A DNA stretch of 64,000 bases from Candidatus Methylopumilus rimovensis (GTDB lineage Bacteria; Pseudomonadota; Gammaproteobacteria; Burkholderiales; Methylophilaceae), in the NCBI RefSeq assembly GCF_006364615.1, contig NZ_CP040986.1, positions 744,001 through 808,000 of the forward strand. The letters are read 5' to 3'. The number at the start of each line of letters is the position of its first letter. Within the stretch, counting starts at the first letter, position 1. Of the stretch, positions 32,093 through 40,328 are shown piece after piece. Both the position numbers and the translations under genes were made by a program. Under the pieces are notes generated by a model. The model had not been told where the DNA came from and did not search any database. It was given only the letters and a program-made list of their open reading frames with translations.

Positions 32093-32107
32093 GCACTATT
32101 TGTGTGC
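32093..32107. promoter_or_regulatory. NtrC-like box 1 (GCAC-N7-GTGC)
   Basis: GCACTATTTGTGTGC is an inverted repeat with the half-site spacing of the NtrC consensus (TGCAC-N7-GTGCA core GCAC-N7-GTGC). Its centre is about 123 bases upstream of the amt start. Binding is inferred. Confidence 0.5.
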
Positions 32108-32124
32108 ATTTATATCAATTCATG

Positions 32125-32153
32125 TTTTGATGCACATAAATAATGCATCAAAA
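32125..32153. promoter_or_regulatory. NtrC-like box 2 within a 10-base-arm inverted repeat
   Basis: Arms TTTTGATGCA (32125-32134) and TGCATCAAAA (32144-32153) are perfect inverted repeats with a 9-base spacer. The core reads GCAC-N7-ATGC (32132-32146), one mismatch from GCAC-N7-GTGC. Its centre lies 39 bases from box 1. The long arms could also suit another dimeric regulator. Confidence 0.5.
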
Positions 32154-32216
32154 TAATCATTAAAGTCTTATGAACCCCGTTTAAGATATCAAAATCGATT
32201 TTTTTAATTAAACCCC

Positions 32217-32531
32217 ATGTTGGAATATATTCTTCTCGCTCTTCTAATTACAACCGTTTGGTTTTGGATTGATACTATCTCGAAACGTGAGCTAGCTATT
32301 CAACTTGGTAAAAATCTATCTCAACAATTTGATCTTCAGTTTTTAGATGAAACTGTTGCCTGCGAAAAAATTACATTGAAACGCAATGAAAAAGGACAGG
32401 TTGCCATATTACGATGTTATGAATTTATGGTAAGTAGCTCCACAAATGATCGAATCAAATGCAATCTTTTTCTTTTGGGCAAAAATTTGCATAACTGGCA
32501 TATTCCACCTTATATCAACACCGCCTCTTAA
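32217..32531 (+). CDS. DUF3301-type small membrane-anchored protein
   Basis: Protein of 104 residues with one N-terminal membrane segment (MLEYILLALLITTVWFWIDT), then a short soluble part with LGKNLSQQFDLQFLDETVAC and an RNEKGQVAILRCYEF strand. The pattern fits the DUF3301 family, which often sits beside gluQ in Beta- and Gammaproteobacteria. No function is established. The stop TAA is followed directly by the gluQ ATG, so translation is probably coupled. The two Cys residues in the soluble part have no clear motif. Confidence 0.75.
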   Translation: MLEYILLALLITTVWFWIDTISKRELAIQLGKNLSQQFDLQFLDETVACEKITLKRNEKGQVAILRCYEFMVSSSTNDRIKCNLFLLGKNLHNWHIPPYINTAS

Positions 32532-33410
32532 ATGTATATAGGTCGCTTTGCTCCATCTCCAACAGGGCCAATACATTTTGGATCATTGGTCACTGCAGTC
32601 GCAAGCTATCTTGATGCCAAACATCACGATGGCATATGGAAAATCAGAATGGAAGACCTCGATCAGCCAAGATTTGTTGAGGGAAGCGATAAAGCTATTA
32701 TCAATTCGCTTCATCAACATGGTTTTCATTGGGATGATGAAATCATTTATCAAAGCCATCGAATAGATATTTATCAAACGTATCTGTCTAATTTAAATCA
32801 GCAAGGCAGTACTTATTTTTGCGAATGTAGTAGAAAAGAAATTGCTGATTCAGCCATGACAGGGATTGATGGAATGATTTACCCGGGTACTTGCAGAAAT
32901 AAAAAATTAGATGCTAATCATCATGCTTTAAGAATCATAGCAAAAGATACTTTCATCACATTTGAAGACAAGATCCAAGGTAGCATTCATCAAAATATAT
33001 CAAAAGACTTTGGTGATTTTATTTTAAAAAGATCAGATGGTATTTATGCTTATCAGCTAGCAGTTGTTATTGATGATGCATTGCAAAATATCAACACTAT
33101 TATAAGAGGTGCCGATCTTATCGACTCCACGTCAAGGCAGATATATTTACAAAAGAATTTATCATTCCCTTCGATGAATTACGGTCATATACCTATTGCA
33201 ACTTTAAATCAAAAAAAATTAAGCAAAGAAAATCATTCTACCCCTGTGAATGATGCAAATATAAAAAATAATCTGATCGCATGCCTTAAATTTCTTGGGC
33301 AAGACTATGAGTTAATTGAAAAAGAAAATACACTTACAAACTTTTGGACTACAGCTATTCAATTATGGGATATCTCACTTGTGCCCAAAATCAAAACGAT
33401 TGAAATTTAA
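32532..33410 (+). CDS. gluQ: Glutamyl-Q tRNA(Asp) synthetase
   Basis: GluRS paralogue without the anticodon-binding half; it activates glutamate and attaches it to queuosine at position 34 of tRNA-Asp. It has 292 residues. The HIGH-like motif is in RFAPSPTGPIHFGSL, a zinc site is formed by YFCECSRKE and YPGTCRNK, and the KMSKS-like motif is KLSKENH. It starts immediately after the DUF3301 stop and ends 5 bases before hslO. Confidence 0.94.
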   Translation: MYIGRFAPSPTGPIHFGSLVTAVASYLDAKHHDGIWKIRMEDLDQPRFVEGSDKAIINSLHQHGFHWDDEIIYQSHRIDIYQTYLSNLNQQGSTYFCECSRKEIADSAMTGIDGMIYPGTCRNKKLDANHHALRIIAKDTFITFEDKIQGSIHQNISKDFGDFILKRSDGIYAYQLAVVIDDALQNINTIIRGADLIDSTSRQIYLQKNLSFPSMNYGHIPIATLNQKKLSKENHSTPVNDANIKNNLIACLKFLGQDYELIEKENTLTNFWTTAIQLWDISLVPKIKTIEI

Positions 33411-33415
33411 ATTTT

Positions 33416-34303
33416 ATGCATAACTCTGAAGACACTTTACATCGATTTATTTTTGAAAATACTGACATTCGCGGCAACTATGTGAAGCTTAATCACACGA
33501 TCGAAGAGGCTACACAACACCAAGCCTTGCCTCAGAATATTCACATAGCATTAGGTGAGTTGATGGTAGCAAGCTCTCTCCTTGCTTCCACTCTCAAACT
33601 TGATGGTTCCTTAACATTACAAATTCAAACAAATGGGCCACTCAAATTATTAATTGCTGAATGCAATGAAAACTTAGGTATAAGAGGTACGGTTAAATGG
33701 AACGGCCCTATCGAATCCATAGCGCCTATTGATCTAATTAAAGAAGGTCACTTTATCATTACCTTAATTCAAAAAAATGCAAAGACACCCTATCAAGGTA
33801 TTGTTCCTATGGAAGGAAATTTAATCAGTGAGCTACTTGAAAATTACATGTTAAGGTCGGAGCAGATTCAAACAAAATTATGGATTCATTCTCAAGAAAA
33901 TATCTTTCATGGGCTTCTTATACAAAAACTTCCATTTAATTCTTCAGCGGAAGCACTCGATCATGATGCAATGACAAGTGCTTGGGAAGATATAGTAATG
34001 TCCGCTGATAAATCTTTTAAAACTATTCATCCAGCATTAGAAGCTTCCAAAATTCTTCAAACAATATTTTCTTCAGAAACTATTCGTCTATACGATCCAA
34101 GCTATCCTAATTTTGCGTGCAGTTGCTCTAAAAAAAGCGTAGAAAATATGCTTCGTCTCATCGGCAAAAAAGAATGCGAATCTATCATTGAAGAACAATC
34201 ATCAATCACAATTCACTGTGATTTCTGCAACGAATGCTATAAATATTCGGAAGATGAAGTGGAGTTTATCTTTAACGAATCAGAAGATTCAATTAAACAT
34301 TAA
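33416..34303 (+). CDS. hslO: Redox-regulated chaperone Hsp33
   Basis: Cytoplasmic holdase activated by oxidation and unfolding. It has 295 residues. The C-terminal zinc switch is visible as Cys235/Cys237 (CSC) and Cys268/Cys271 (CDFC), with an additional Cys274. The N-terminal domain contains RGNYVKLNHTIEEA and the ALDHDAMTSAWEDI block. It probably ends the DUF3301-gluQ-hslO run. Its 3' end overlaps the convergent rRNA methyltransferase gene by 11 bases. Confidence 0.95.
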   Translation: MHNSEDTLHRFIFENTDIRGNYVKLNHTIEEATQHQALPQNIHIALGELMVASSLLASTLKLDGSLTLQIQTNGPLKLLIAECNENLGIRGTVKWNGPIESIAPIDLIKEGHFIITLIQKNAKTPYQGIVPMEGNLISELLENYMLRSEQIQTKLWIHSQENIFHGLLIQKLPFNSSAEALDHDAMTSAWEDIVMSADKSFKTIHPALEASKILQTIFSSETIRLYDPSYPNFACSCSKKSVENMLRLIGKKECESIIEEQSSITIHCDFCNECYKYSEDEVEFIFNESEDSIKH

Positions 34304-35078
34304 AATGTTCTTGCCTATATTTTTCATATAGACATATCGAGACAGCTGCTGAAACATTTAAAGATTCAATCCCTTTTTCCATAGGTATATGAATTGAATG
34401 TGAAGTTAATTGCATCGTTTCTGAATGAATACCATTTCCCTCGTTCCCAAAAATAAATGCGACAGGACCTTTCAAGTCTTCTTTAAAAATGGATTTTCCA
34501 CTTAATGTTGTTGCAAAAATTTTTCCAGTGAATGATTTTGTGATATCTGAAAAATTTGCCTTCTCAATACATGGAAGATGAAAATGGGCACCCTGGCCAC
34601 CTCGTAAAACTTTAGGCGACCAAAGGTCAGCGCAATGATCAGACAAGTAAACAAGATCAACACCAGAGGCGCTTGCAGATCTTAATATACTGCCCAAATT
34701 ACCTGGATCCTGAATATCTTCTAAAAATAAAATACAGTTTTGTTTTTTTGATGGTTCCAAATGTGGGATGTTAATAGAAGCCAAAATACCCGTAGGCGAT
34801 ATGACAGGCGCTATTTCAGAAAAAAGCCCTGCTGGGAATTCTAATACTTGTGTATCTTCATTAAGATAAGATGCAATCTTATCAAGATTACCGCCCTCGA
34901 TTAAGGCTATTGAATCAGGAGAACCAAAACGTTCCGCATAAGATTCAATAAGGTGCATCCCATCTAAAATAGTTTGCTGTACTTCGTGGCGATAACGCGG
35001 TGATTCGTTAAGTTTTTTTAAATGTTTAAAGTGTTGATTTCCGCGAGATGAAATAACTTGGTGCTTCATATTATTCAA
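34293..35078 (-). CDS. SpoU/TrmH-family RNA 2'-O-methyltransferase
   Basis: SPOUT-fold methyltransferase of 261 residues with an N-terminal substrate-binding domain (SSRGNQHFKHLKKL). The knotted catalytic domain carries motif 1 LEDIQDPGNLGSILRSA, motif 2 AFIFGNEGNGI and motif 3 IPMEKGIESLNVSAAVSICL. The N-terminal form fits the RlmB/TsnR-like branch acting on 23S rRNA, but the exact nucleotide cannot be read from sequence. It overlaps the upstream TraB-like gene by 8 bases. Confidence 0.88.
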   Translation of the reverse strand: MNNMKHQVISSRGNQHFKHLKKLNESPRYRHEVQQTILDGMHLIESYAERFGSPDSIALIEGGNLDKIASYLNEDTQVLEFPAGLFSEIAPVISPTGILASINIPHLEPSKKQNCILFLEDIQDPGNLGSILRSASASGVDLVYLSDHCADLWSPKVLRGGQGAHFHLPCIEKANFSDITKSFTGKIFATTLSGKSIFKEDLKGPVAFIFGNEGNGIHSETMQLTSHSIHIPMEKGIESLNVSAAVSICLYEKYRQEHFNV

Positions 35079-35925
35079 AGGCCTTCATAGGAGACATTTT
35101 AAATCCTGATTGCCTTAACTGACTTAACAAGCCATCTTGACCCGCAAGATGTGAAGCGCCTACTGCAATGAACAACTGCTTATCTTTTGAAAGTTCTTTA
35201 ATTTTTGCTACCATTTTTTTATTTCTCTCATCCATAAGCTTAACTTTAATTTTAGCCCACAACGCTTCTGGCAATAACTTACCCGTTAATCGCTCATCGG
35301 TATGACGTATTTGTTCTGCATCAGCTGAAAGATAGTCTTTCATAAGTAAATTGTAGTCGGATAATCTTTCTTTCTCTGTCTTTTTTAAAACTGCTCTAAG
35401 CATGATTAATTGTTCATCTAAAGATAATGAGTCCATTGTGGCAAAATGTTCTTGGGATGACTCTATGCCTATAACATCTTTATCTAAATCTCCTGCCATG
35501 GCCATCAAAAGATAGTCTTGATTAAATTCAGTATGAGGCTTTGGTGAATCAAAAATGACTGCTAAAAGCCAAGGTTTCATTCTGATGACATTCTCGAAAT
35601 ACATCACATGAAATTCTGAAAGTTTTTTCACTTGATTCAATTCATCTTCAGTCAATTTCGATACTAAGGAATGATCCTTCAAAATGAGATTTGGTGAATG
35701 ATTATCAGGTGTAATTTCTACAAGAAGAAGATCTGACTGACTGACTGATTTTTTAACGACAGGTAAGAATTTAATAATCCTATTGTCATCAGTATGAATT
35801 GTTCCGAATAAATAATGTGTTGAACCGTTTGGCGCCTTTAATTGCCAGAACAAACCCCTCTCATTGGCATGAGCCATTGAGATAATATTTAAGAGTAATA
35901 TAACTAATATTGAAAAACGTTTCAT
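35071..35925 (-). CDS. TraB/GumN-family exported protein
   Basis: Protein of 284 residues with a signal peptide (MKRFSILVILLLNIISMAHA). It then has the TraB-family motif YLFGTIHTDDNRI, a central acidic region, and the C-terminal VGASHLAGQDGLLSQLRQSG. The paired GT(I/A)H and GASH(L) motifs are those of the TraB/TIKI clan, in which some members are metalloproteases. The bacterial role is unknown. It is cotranscribed with the rRNA methyltransferase and divergent from aat across 37 bases. Confidence 0.82.
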   Translation of the reverse strand: MKRFSILVILLLNIISMAHANERGLFWQLKAPNGSTHYLFGTIHTDDNRIIKFLPVVKKSVSQSDLLLVEITPDNHSPNLILKDHSLVSKLTEDELNQVKKLSEFHVMYFENVIRMKPWLLAVIFDSPKPHTEFNQDYLLMAMAGDLDKDVIGIESSQEHFATMDSLSLDEQLIMLRAVLKKTEKERLSDYNLLMKDYLSADAEQIRHTDERLTGKLLPEALWAKIKVKLMDERNKKMVAKIKELSKDKQLFIAVGASHLAGQDGLLSQLRQSGFKMSPMKAFE

Positions 35926-35962
35926 ATCTTAAAATTAAATTAAGCATTCCTCACAAAAACAT

Positions 35963-36649
35963 ATGGGTCAATGGATAAAAACTGATTTCGGTTCCATCGC
36001 TTTTCTTGATCATCATGACCCCTTTCCGAATACTGATCAAGCGCTTATTGAGCCTAATGGTCTTATTGCAGTATCTAATACACTTAAGAGTGAGAGAATT
36101 ATTGAAGCATATAAACAAGGAATATTTCCCTGGTTTAATCAACATGAACCTATTTTATGGTGGTCGCCCGATCCAAGATTAGTATTATTTCCCCATGATC
36201 TTAAGATTTCATCATCGCTTTCTAAGAAAATTAAAAAAAATAATTATCAATTTGAAGTAGATAAGAATTTTTTATCTGTCATTAAAAGCTGCAGTGAAGT
36301 TAAGCGAAAAGATCAAGATGGAACTTGGATTGATGAGCGCATTATTAACGCCTATTCAGAATTACATCAAATGAAAATAGCTCACTCTTTTGAAATTTAT
36401 TTTAATGGAAATCTCGTTGGCGGTCTTTATGGGATTATTTTGGATGATGTTTTTTTCGGAGAATCTATGTTTCACTATGAAACAGATGCCTCAAAAATTG
36501 CATTTGTACTTGCTGTCCAATATTTAAAAAAGATGGGCGTTAAAATGATAGACTGTCAAATGAAAACAAAACATCTTTTAAGTTTTGGCGCTAAAGAAAT
36601 TACGCGTAATCAATTTATTCAATTGCTTAATAATTATATTAAAACATGA
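35963..36649 (+). CDS. aat: Leucyl/phenylalanyl-tRNA-protein transferase
   Basis: Transfers Leu or Phe from tRNA to N-terminal Lys/Arg, marking proteins for ClpAP/ClpS (N-end rule). It has 228 residues. Diagnostic blocks are YKQGIFPWFNQHEPILWWSP, DPRLVLFP and LVGGLYGIILDDVFFGESMF. It overlaps bpt by ATGA (36646-36649), so the two N-end-rule transferases are translationally coupled. Confidence 0.96.
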   Translation: MGQWIKTDFGSIAFLDHHDPFPNTDQALIEPNGLIAVSNTLKSERIIEAYKQGIFPWFNQHEPILWWSPDPRLVLFPHDLKISSSLSKKIKKNNYQFEVDKNFLSVIKSCSEVKRKDQDGTWIDERIINAYSELHQMKIAHSFEIYFNGNLVGGLYGIILDDVFFGESMFHYETDASKIAFVLAVQYLKKMGVKMIDCQMKTKHLLSFGAKEITRNQFIQLLNNYIKT

Positions 36650-37407
36650 GTCTTCCTGACGAACTTTCAAGTCATAAAATTCAATTCTATGTCACTACAA
36701 GTTATGCATGTGGTTATCTAGAAGGCCGTGCCTCACAATCATTAGTTGCCACACCCCATAATATTGTTAGCCAACGTCATTACAATGATCTTATTAAAAA
36801 AGGTTTCCGAAGAAGTGGTAAGTTTACATATAAACCTTATTGTGAACTTTGTAATGCATGCATACCTATTCGCATTAATGTTAAAAATTTTATATCCTCT
36901 AAAAGCTTTAAAAGGAACATAAAGAAACATCAGCATTTAAAAGCTTCAGTCCTTCCACTTTCCTTTCATGAAAATCATTTTAAGCTTTACATGGAATACC
37001 AAAAAACGAGACATGAAAAATCTAAAACAACGGATGATGAAGTTAATCAGTACAGTGAATTTTTATTACAAAGTAATATTGATAGTCGATTAATTCAATT
37101 TCAAGATCAAGATGATTTAAAAATAATAAGTTTTGTTGATGTAATTGATGACGGAATTTCTGCAGTCTATACATTTTTTGATACAAACGATAAATCCTTC
37201 AGTTATGGTACTTATTCCATATTATGGCTTATCAATTGGTGCATTGAAAAAAAATTAGATTATGTTTATTTAGGCTACTGGATTAAAGAGAGTAAAAAGA
37301 TGAATTACAAAACTCACTTTAAGCCATTTGAGTTATTCATAAATAATGAATGGCGATCATTTAATAGTGAACATGATACAATTCAATTGTTAAACAATAT
37401 CAAATAA
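36646..37407 (+). CDS. bpt: Aspartate/glutamate leucyltransferase (Bpt)
   Basis: R-transferase relative that adds Leu to N-terminal Asp or Glu, extending the N-end rule to acidic residues. It has 253 residues. The N-terminal Cys region TTSYACGYLEGRASQSLVATP and the CxxC-type YCELCNACIPIRI are typical, with the GNAT-like C-terminal half ending YLGYWIKESKKMNYKTHFKP. It belongs to the same operon as aat. A GTG-started tyrA follows after 14 bases. Confidence 0.93.
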   Translation: MSLPDELSSHKIQFYVTTSYACGYLEGRASQSLVATPHNIVSQRHYNDLIKKGFRRSGKFTYKPYCELCNACIPIRINVKNFISSKSFKRNIKKHQHLKASVLPLSFHENHFKLYMEYQKTRHEKSKTTDDEVNQYSEFLLQSNIDSRLIQFQDQDDLKIISFVDVIDDGISAVYTFFDTNDKSFSYGTYSILWLINWCIEKKLDYVYLGYWIKESKKMNYKTHFKPFELFINNEWRSFNSEHDTIQLLNNIK

Positions 37408-37421
37408 ATCAATTATATACA

Positions 37422-38276
37422 GTGAATAAAATTCTTATTTTTGGTGTAGGTCTTATTGGTGGATCTATTGCACTCTCTGCAAAAAAATCAGGTTTCGCAT
37501 CCGATATTGTGGGCGTCGGTAGGAACCAAGATAACCTCAATGATGCTATTAAACTAAAACTTATTGATCGCACAAGCCAAGATTTAAAGAAAGATATTTC
37601 AGAAGCGCATATTATTATTATCGCAACACCTGTTGCGCAATTTCCGGTCATACTCCAGTTAATCCAACCACATTTATCTTCACACACGATCATTACTGAC
37701 GTGGGCAGCACAAAAACTGATGTCATTGAATCAGCCAAACAAATTTTAGGCCCACAATACTCTCAATTCATTGGTGGGCATCCTATTGCTGGATCTGAAA
37801 AACATGGCGCAACTGCAGCCCATATTGATCTATTTAAAAATAAAAATGTCATATTAACGGCAGATCAAGAGACGTCTTTTGAAGCAAAACAAAAAATCGA
37901 AATGCTATGGAAAAATGCAGGCGCCATAGTTTCAAATATGTCTCATAACGATCATGACAAAATATTTTCAACGATTAGTCATCTACCACATTTATTAGCC
38001 TTCTCTCTTGTAGATATGATTACGCAAAGAAAAAATGCAAATGAACTCTTAAAGTTTGCTGCGAGTGGATTTAAAGACTTTACAAGAATCGCGGCAAGCT
38101 CTCCTGAGATGTGGAAAGATATTACACTTGCAAATAAGAAATTTATTCTTGAAGATATTCAGCTTTTTGAAAATCAAATTAAATTACTTAAAGAAGCCAT
38201 TGAACAAGAAGATACCAAAAAGATTTTGGCGTTATTCGAAAATGCAAGTAAAACTCGAAACGAATGGTCAAAATAA
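37422..38276 (+). CDS. tyrA: Prephenate dehydrogenase (TyrA)
   Basis: Converts prephenate (or arogenate) to 4-hydroxyphenylpyruvate (or tyrosine) with NAD(P). It has 284 residues. The Rossmann motif GVGLIGGSIALS is at residues 8-19, DVGSTK follows, and the prephenate motif IGGHPIAGSEKHGATAA contains the catalytic His. There is no chorismate mutase or ACT domain. The start is GTG at 37422; no better ATG precedes the glycine loop. The order tyrA-aroA-cmk-rpsA is the usual one in Betaproteobacteria. Confidence 0.93.
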   Translation: MNKILIFGVGLIGGSIALSAKKSGFASDIVGVGRNQDNLNDAIKLKLIDRTSQDLKKDISEAHIIIIATPVAQFPVILQLIQPHLSSHTIITDVGSTKTDVIESAKQILGPQYSQFIGGHPIAGSEKHGATAAHIDLFKNKNVILTADQETSFEAKQKIEMLWKNAGAIVSNMSHNDHDKIFSTISHLPHLLAFSLVDMITQRKNANELLKFAASGFKDFTRIAASSPEMWKDITLANKKFILEDIQLFENQIKLLKEAIEQEDTKKILALFENASKTRNEWSK

Positions 38277-38285
38277 TATAAACAC

Positions 38286-39572
38286 ATGGCGAACCAAAAG
38301 AAATTAAAAGCTGTTCAATCTGTTTTTGGTCAAGTTACTCTTCCTGGATCTAAAAGTATTACTAATCGCATTCTTCTTTTATCTGCTATTGCAAAAGGAG
38401 AAACAACTATCAAGCATCCACTTCAATCAGATGACACCCATCATATGATTGAGGCATTAAAAATACTTCAAGTTGATCTTACACAAAAAGAAAATGGTGA
38501 CATTCTCATTCAAGGTGCACGAGGTCAGTTTAAAAATAAGTCAGCGGAGATTTTTCTTGGTAATGCAGGCACAGCTTTTAGGCCGCTCACTGCCGCATTA
38601 GCCTTTAGTCAAGGTGATTACATGTTAAGTGGTGTGCCTCGAATGCATGAGCGTCCTATTAAAGATCTCGTCGATGCACTTTTGCAATTAAATGCTGATA
38701 TCACTTATCTTAATGAAGAAGGGTACCCTCCGCTAAAAATATCTCCTTCTGAAATTATTACTAATGGCTCAGTAAAAATTAGAGGTGATATTTCAAGTCA
38801 ATTCTTAACAGCTCTATTAATGGCGATCCCTCTTACAAAAAAAGAAGTCTCTATTGAAATTGTCGGGGATTTGATTTCAAAACCTTATATTGATATCACG
38901 CTTAACCTTATGAATCGATTTGGTGTTCAAGTAAAAAAAATAGACTGGCAATACTTTGTAATTCCAGGCTCAGGGGGTTATGTCAGTCCGGGTGAAATAT
39001 TTGTCGAGGGTGACGCTTCATCAGCTTCATATTTCCTAGGTGCTGGTGCGCTTGCTGGTGATATTGAAGTCAAAGGTATTGGAAAAAATAGTATTCAAGG
39101 TGATATAAAATTTACCGAAGCCTTGACGCTTATGGGCGCTGAAATTCAAATTCTTGAAGGATCGATCAAGGCTTCGAAAGCTTCAACGCTTCAGGCCATC
39201 AACCTTGATTGTAATCACATACCAGATGCTGCGATGACACTCGCGGTCTTAGCTTTATTTGCAAATGGCACAACTAAACTTCATAACATTGGAAGTTGGC
39301 GCGTTAAAGAAACTGATCGTATTAAAGCTATGGCGACTGAACTTAAAAAATTGGGTGCAGAGGTTGTTGAAGGTGAAGATTTTATTGAAATCACCCCTCC
39401 TCTTCACATCAAAGAAAATATAGAGATCGACACCTATGATGATCATCGAATGGCGATGTGTTTTTCATTAGTCAGCCTTAAAAATATTCCGATCATCATT
39501 AATGATCCAGCTTGTGTAAATAAAACATTTCCTACTTACTTTGAAGTATTAGAAAGTATTGTAAAGACATAG
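38286..39572 (+). CDS. aroA: 3-phosphoshikimate 1-carboxyvinyltransferase (EPSP synthase)
   Basis: Shikimate-pathway enzyme that joins PEP to shikimate-3-phosphate. It has 428 residues. Motifs are [20 protein letters not shown] (Lys and Ser at the active site), [30 protein letters not shown] and the C-terminal DYDDHRMAM-type block [14 protein letters not shown]. The glyphosate-relevant loop reads GNAGTAFRP, that of the sensitive class I type. It ends with TAG directly followed by the cmk ATG. Confidence 0.97.
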   Translation: MANQKKLKAVQSVFGQVTLPGSKSITNRILLLSAIAKGETTIKHPLQSDDTHHMIEALKILQVDLTQKENGDILIQGARGQFKNKSAEIFLGNAGTAFRPLTAALAFSQGDYMLSGVPRMHERPIKDLVDALLQLNADITYLNEEGYPPLKISPSEIITNGSVKIRGDISSQFLTALLMAIPLTKKEVSIEIVGDLISKPYIDITLNLMNRFGVQVKKIDWQYFVIPGSGGYVSPGEIFVEGDASSASYFLGAGALAGDIEVKGIGKNSIQGDIKFTEALTLMGAEIQILEGSIKASKASTLQAINLDCNHIPDAAMTLAVLALFANGTTKLHNIGSWRVKETDRIKAMATELKKLGAEVVEGEDFIEITPPLHIKENIEIDTYDDHRMAMCFSLVSLKNIPIIINDPACVNKTFPTYFEVLESIVKT

Positions 39573-40244
39573 ATGACATCTCACGTTCCGATTATTGCGA
39601 TTGATGGACCTTCTGCTTCCGGAAAAGGCACGGTTGCTAAACTTGTTGCAGAAAAACTTGGGTTTCATTATCTAGACTCCGGATCAATCTATCGTACGAT
39701 CGCTTATGCAGGCCGCATACAAAATATACCCCTCGATAACGAAGCCTTACTTCTCAAAGTTCTCGAAAATGCTGATTTAAACTTCAAAAATGATCAAATT
39801 TTACTCAATGGTAAAGACGTCTCAGAAGCTATACGTACTGAAGAATCAGGTCGCGGAGCTTCTGAAGTTGCAGTTCATAAGGCTTTAAGAGAGGCAATTC
39901 TCGGCTTTCAGAGAAGCTTCGAAAAAAGTCCCGGATTGGTGGCTGAAGGACGGGATATGACTTCAGTTGTTTTCCCGCATGCTGACATTAAAATATTCTT
40001 AACTGCAAGCGCTCAAATTAGGGCTGAAAGAAGATATAAACAGTTGATCTCAAAAGGAAACCCTGCTAATATGGCCTCGGTTTTAAGTGAAATTATTTTA
40101 AGAGATGAGCGAGATTTACAAAGAGAAATCTCACCCCTCTTAAAAACAAAAGACGCTATAGAAATAGATACAGACACATTAAGCATATCTGATGCCGTTG
40201 ATAACATCACCCATCTCTTCAGTTTAAAGTCTCAAACGTCTTAA
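39573..40244 (+). CDS. cmk: Cytidylate kinase
   Basis: Phosphorylates CMP and dCMP using ATP. It has 223 residues. The P-loop DGPSASGKGTVAK is at about residues 11-23, followed by HYLDSGSIYRTIA, and VAEGRDMTSVVFPHADIKIFL holds the CMP-binding Arg/Asp. It begins with no gap after aroA. It precedes rpsA by 84 bases, the usual cmk-rpsA pairing. Confidence 0.97.
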   Translation: MTSHVPIIAIDGPSASGKGTVAKLVAEKLGFHYLDSGSIYRTIAYAGRIQNIPLDNEALLLKVLENADLNFKNDQILLNGKDVSEAIRTEESGRGASEVAVHKALREAILGFQRSFEKSPGLVAEGRDMTSVVFPHADIKIFLTASAQIRAERRYKQLISKGNPANMASVLSEIILRDERDLQREISPLLKTKDAIEIDTDTLSISDAVDNITHLFSLKSQTS

Positions 40245-40328
40245 AAAATTTAGGTGTAATGGATTTCAAAGATCTATTGCTAACTTTAACATCCCTATCG
40301 CTAGGTAGGACTTTATAGGTAACATTTA

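Larger units (their letters stand above)
31978..32216. promoter_or_regulatory. amt / DUF3301 divergent control region
   Basis: At 239 bases this is the longest gap in the window. It is AT-rich and contains two NtrC-like dyads listed separately. I searched the minus strand for a sigma-54 pattern (GG-N10-GC) downstream of the boxes and saw none, so a sigma-70-type promoter or an atypical element is possible. No ncRNA-like structure or small ORF is convincing. Confidence 0.5.

Noticed and set aside
40245-40328. tRNA or ncRNA between cmk and rpsA
   Set aside because: No cloverleaf arms, TTC-like T-loop or CCA end could be placed. It is most simply the rpsA leader.
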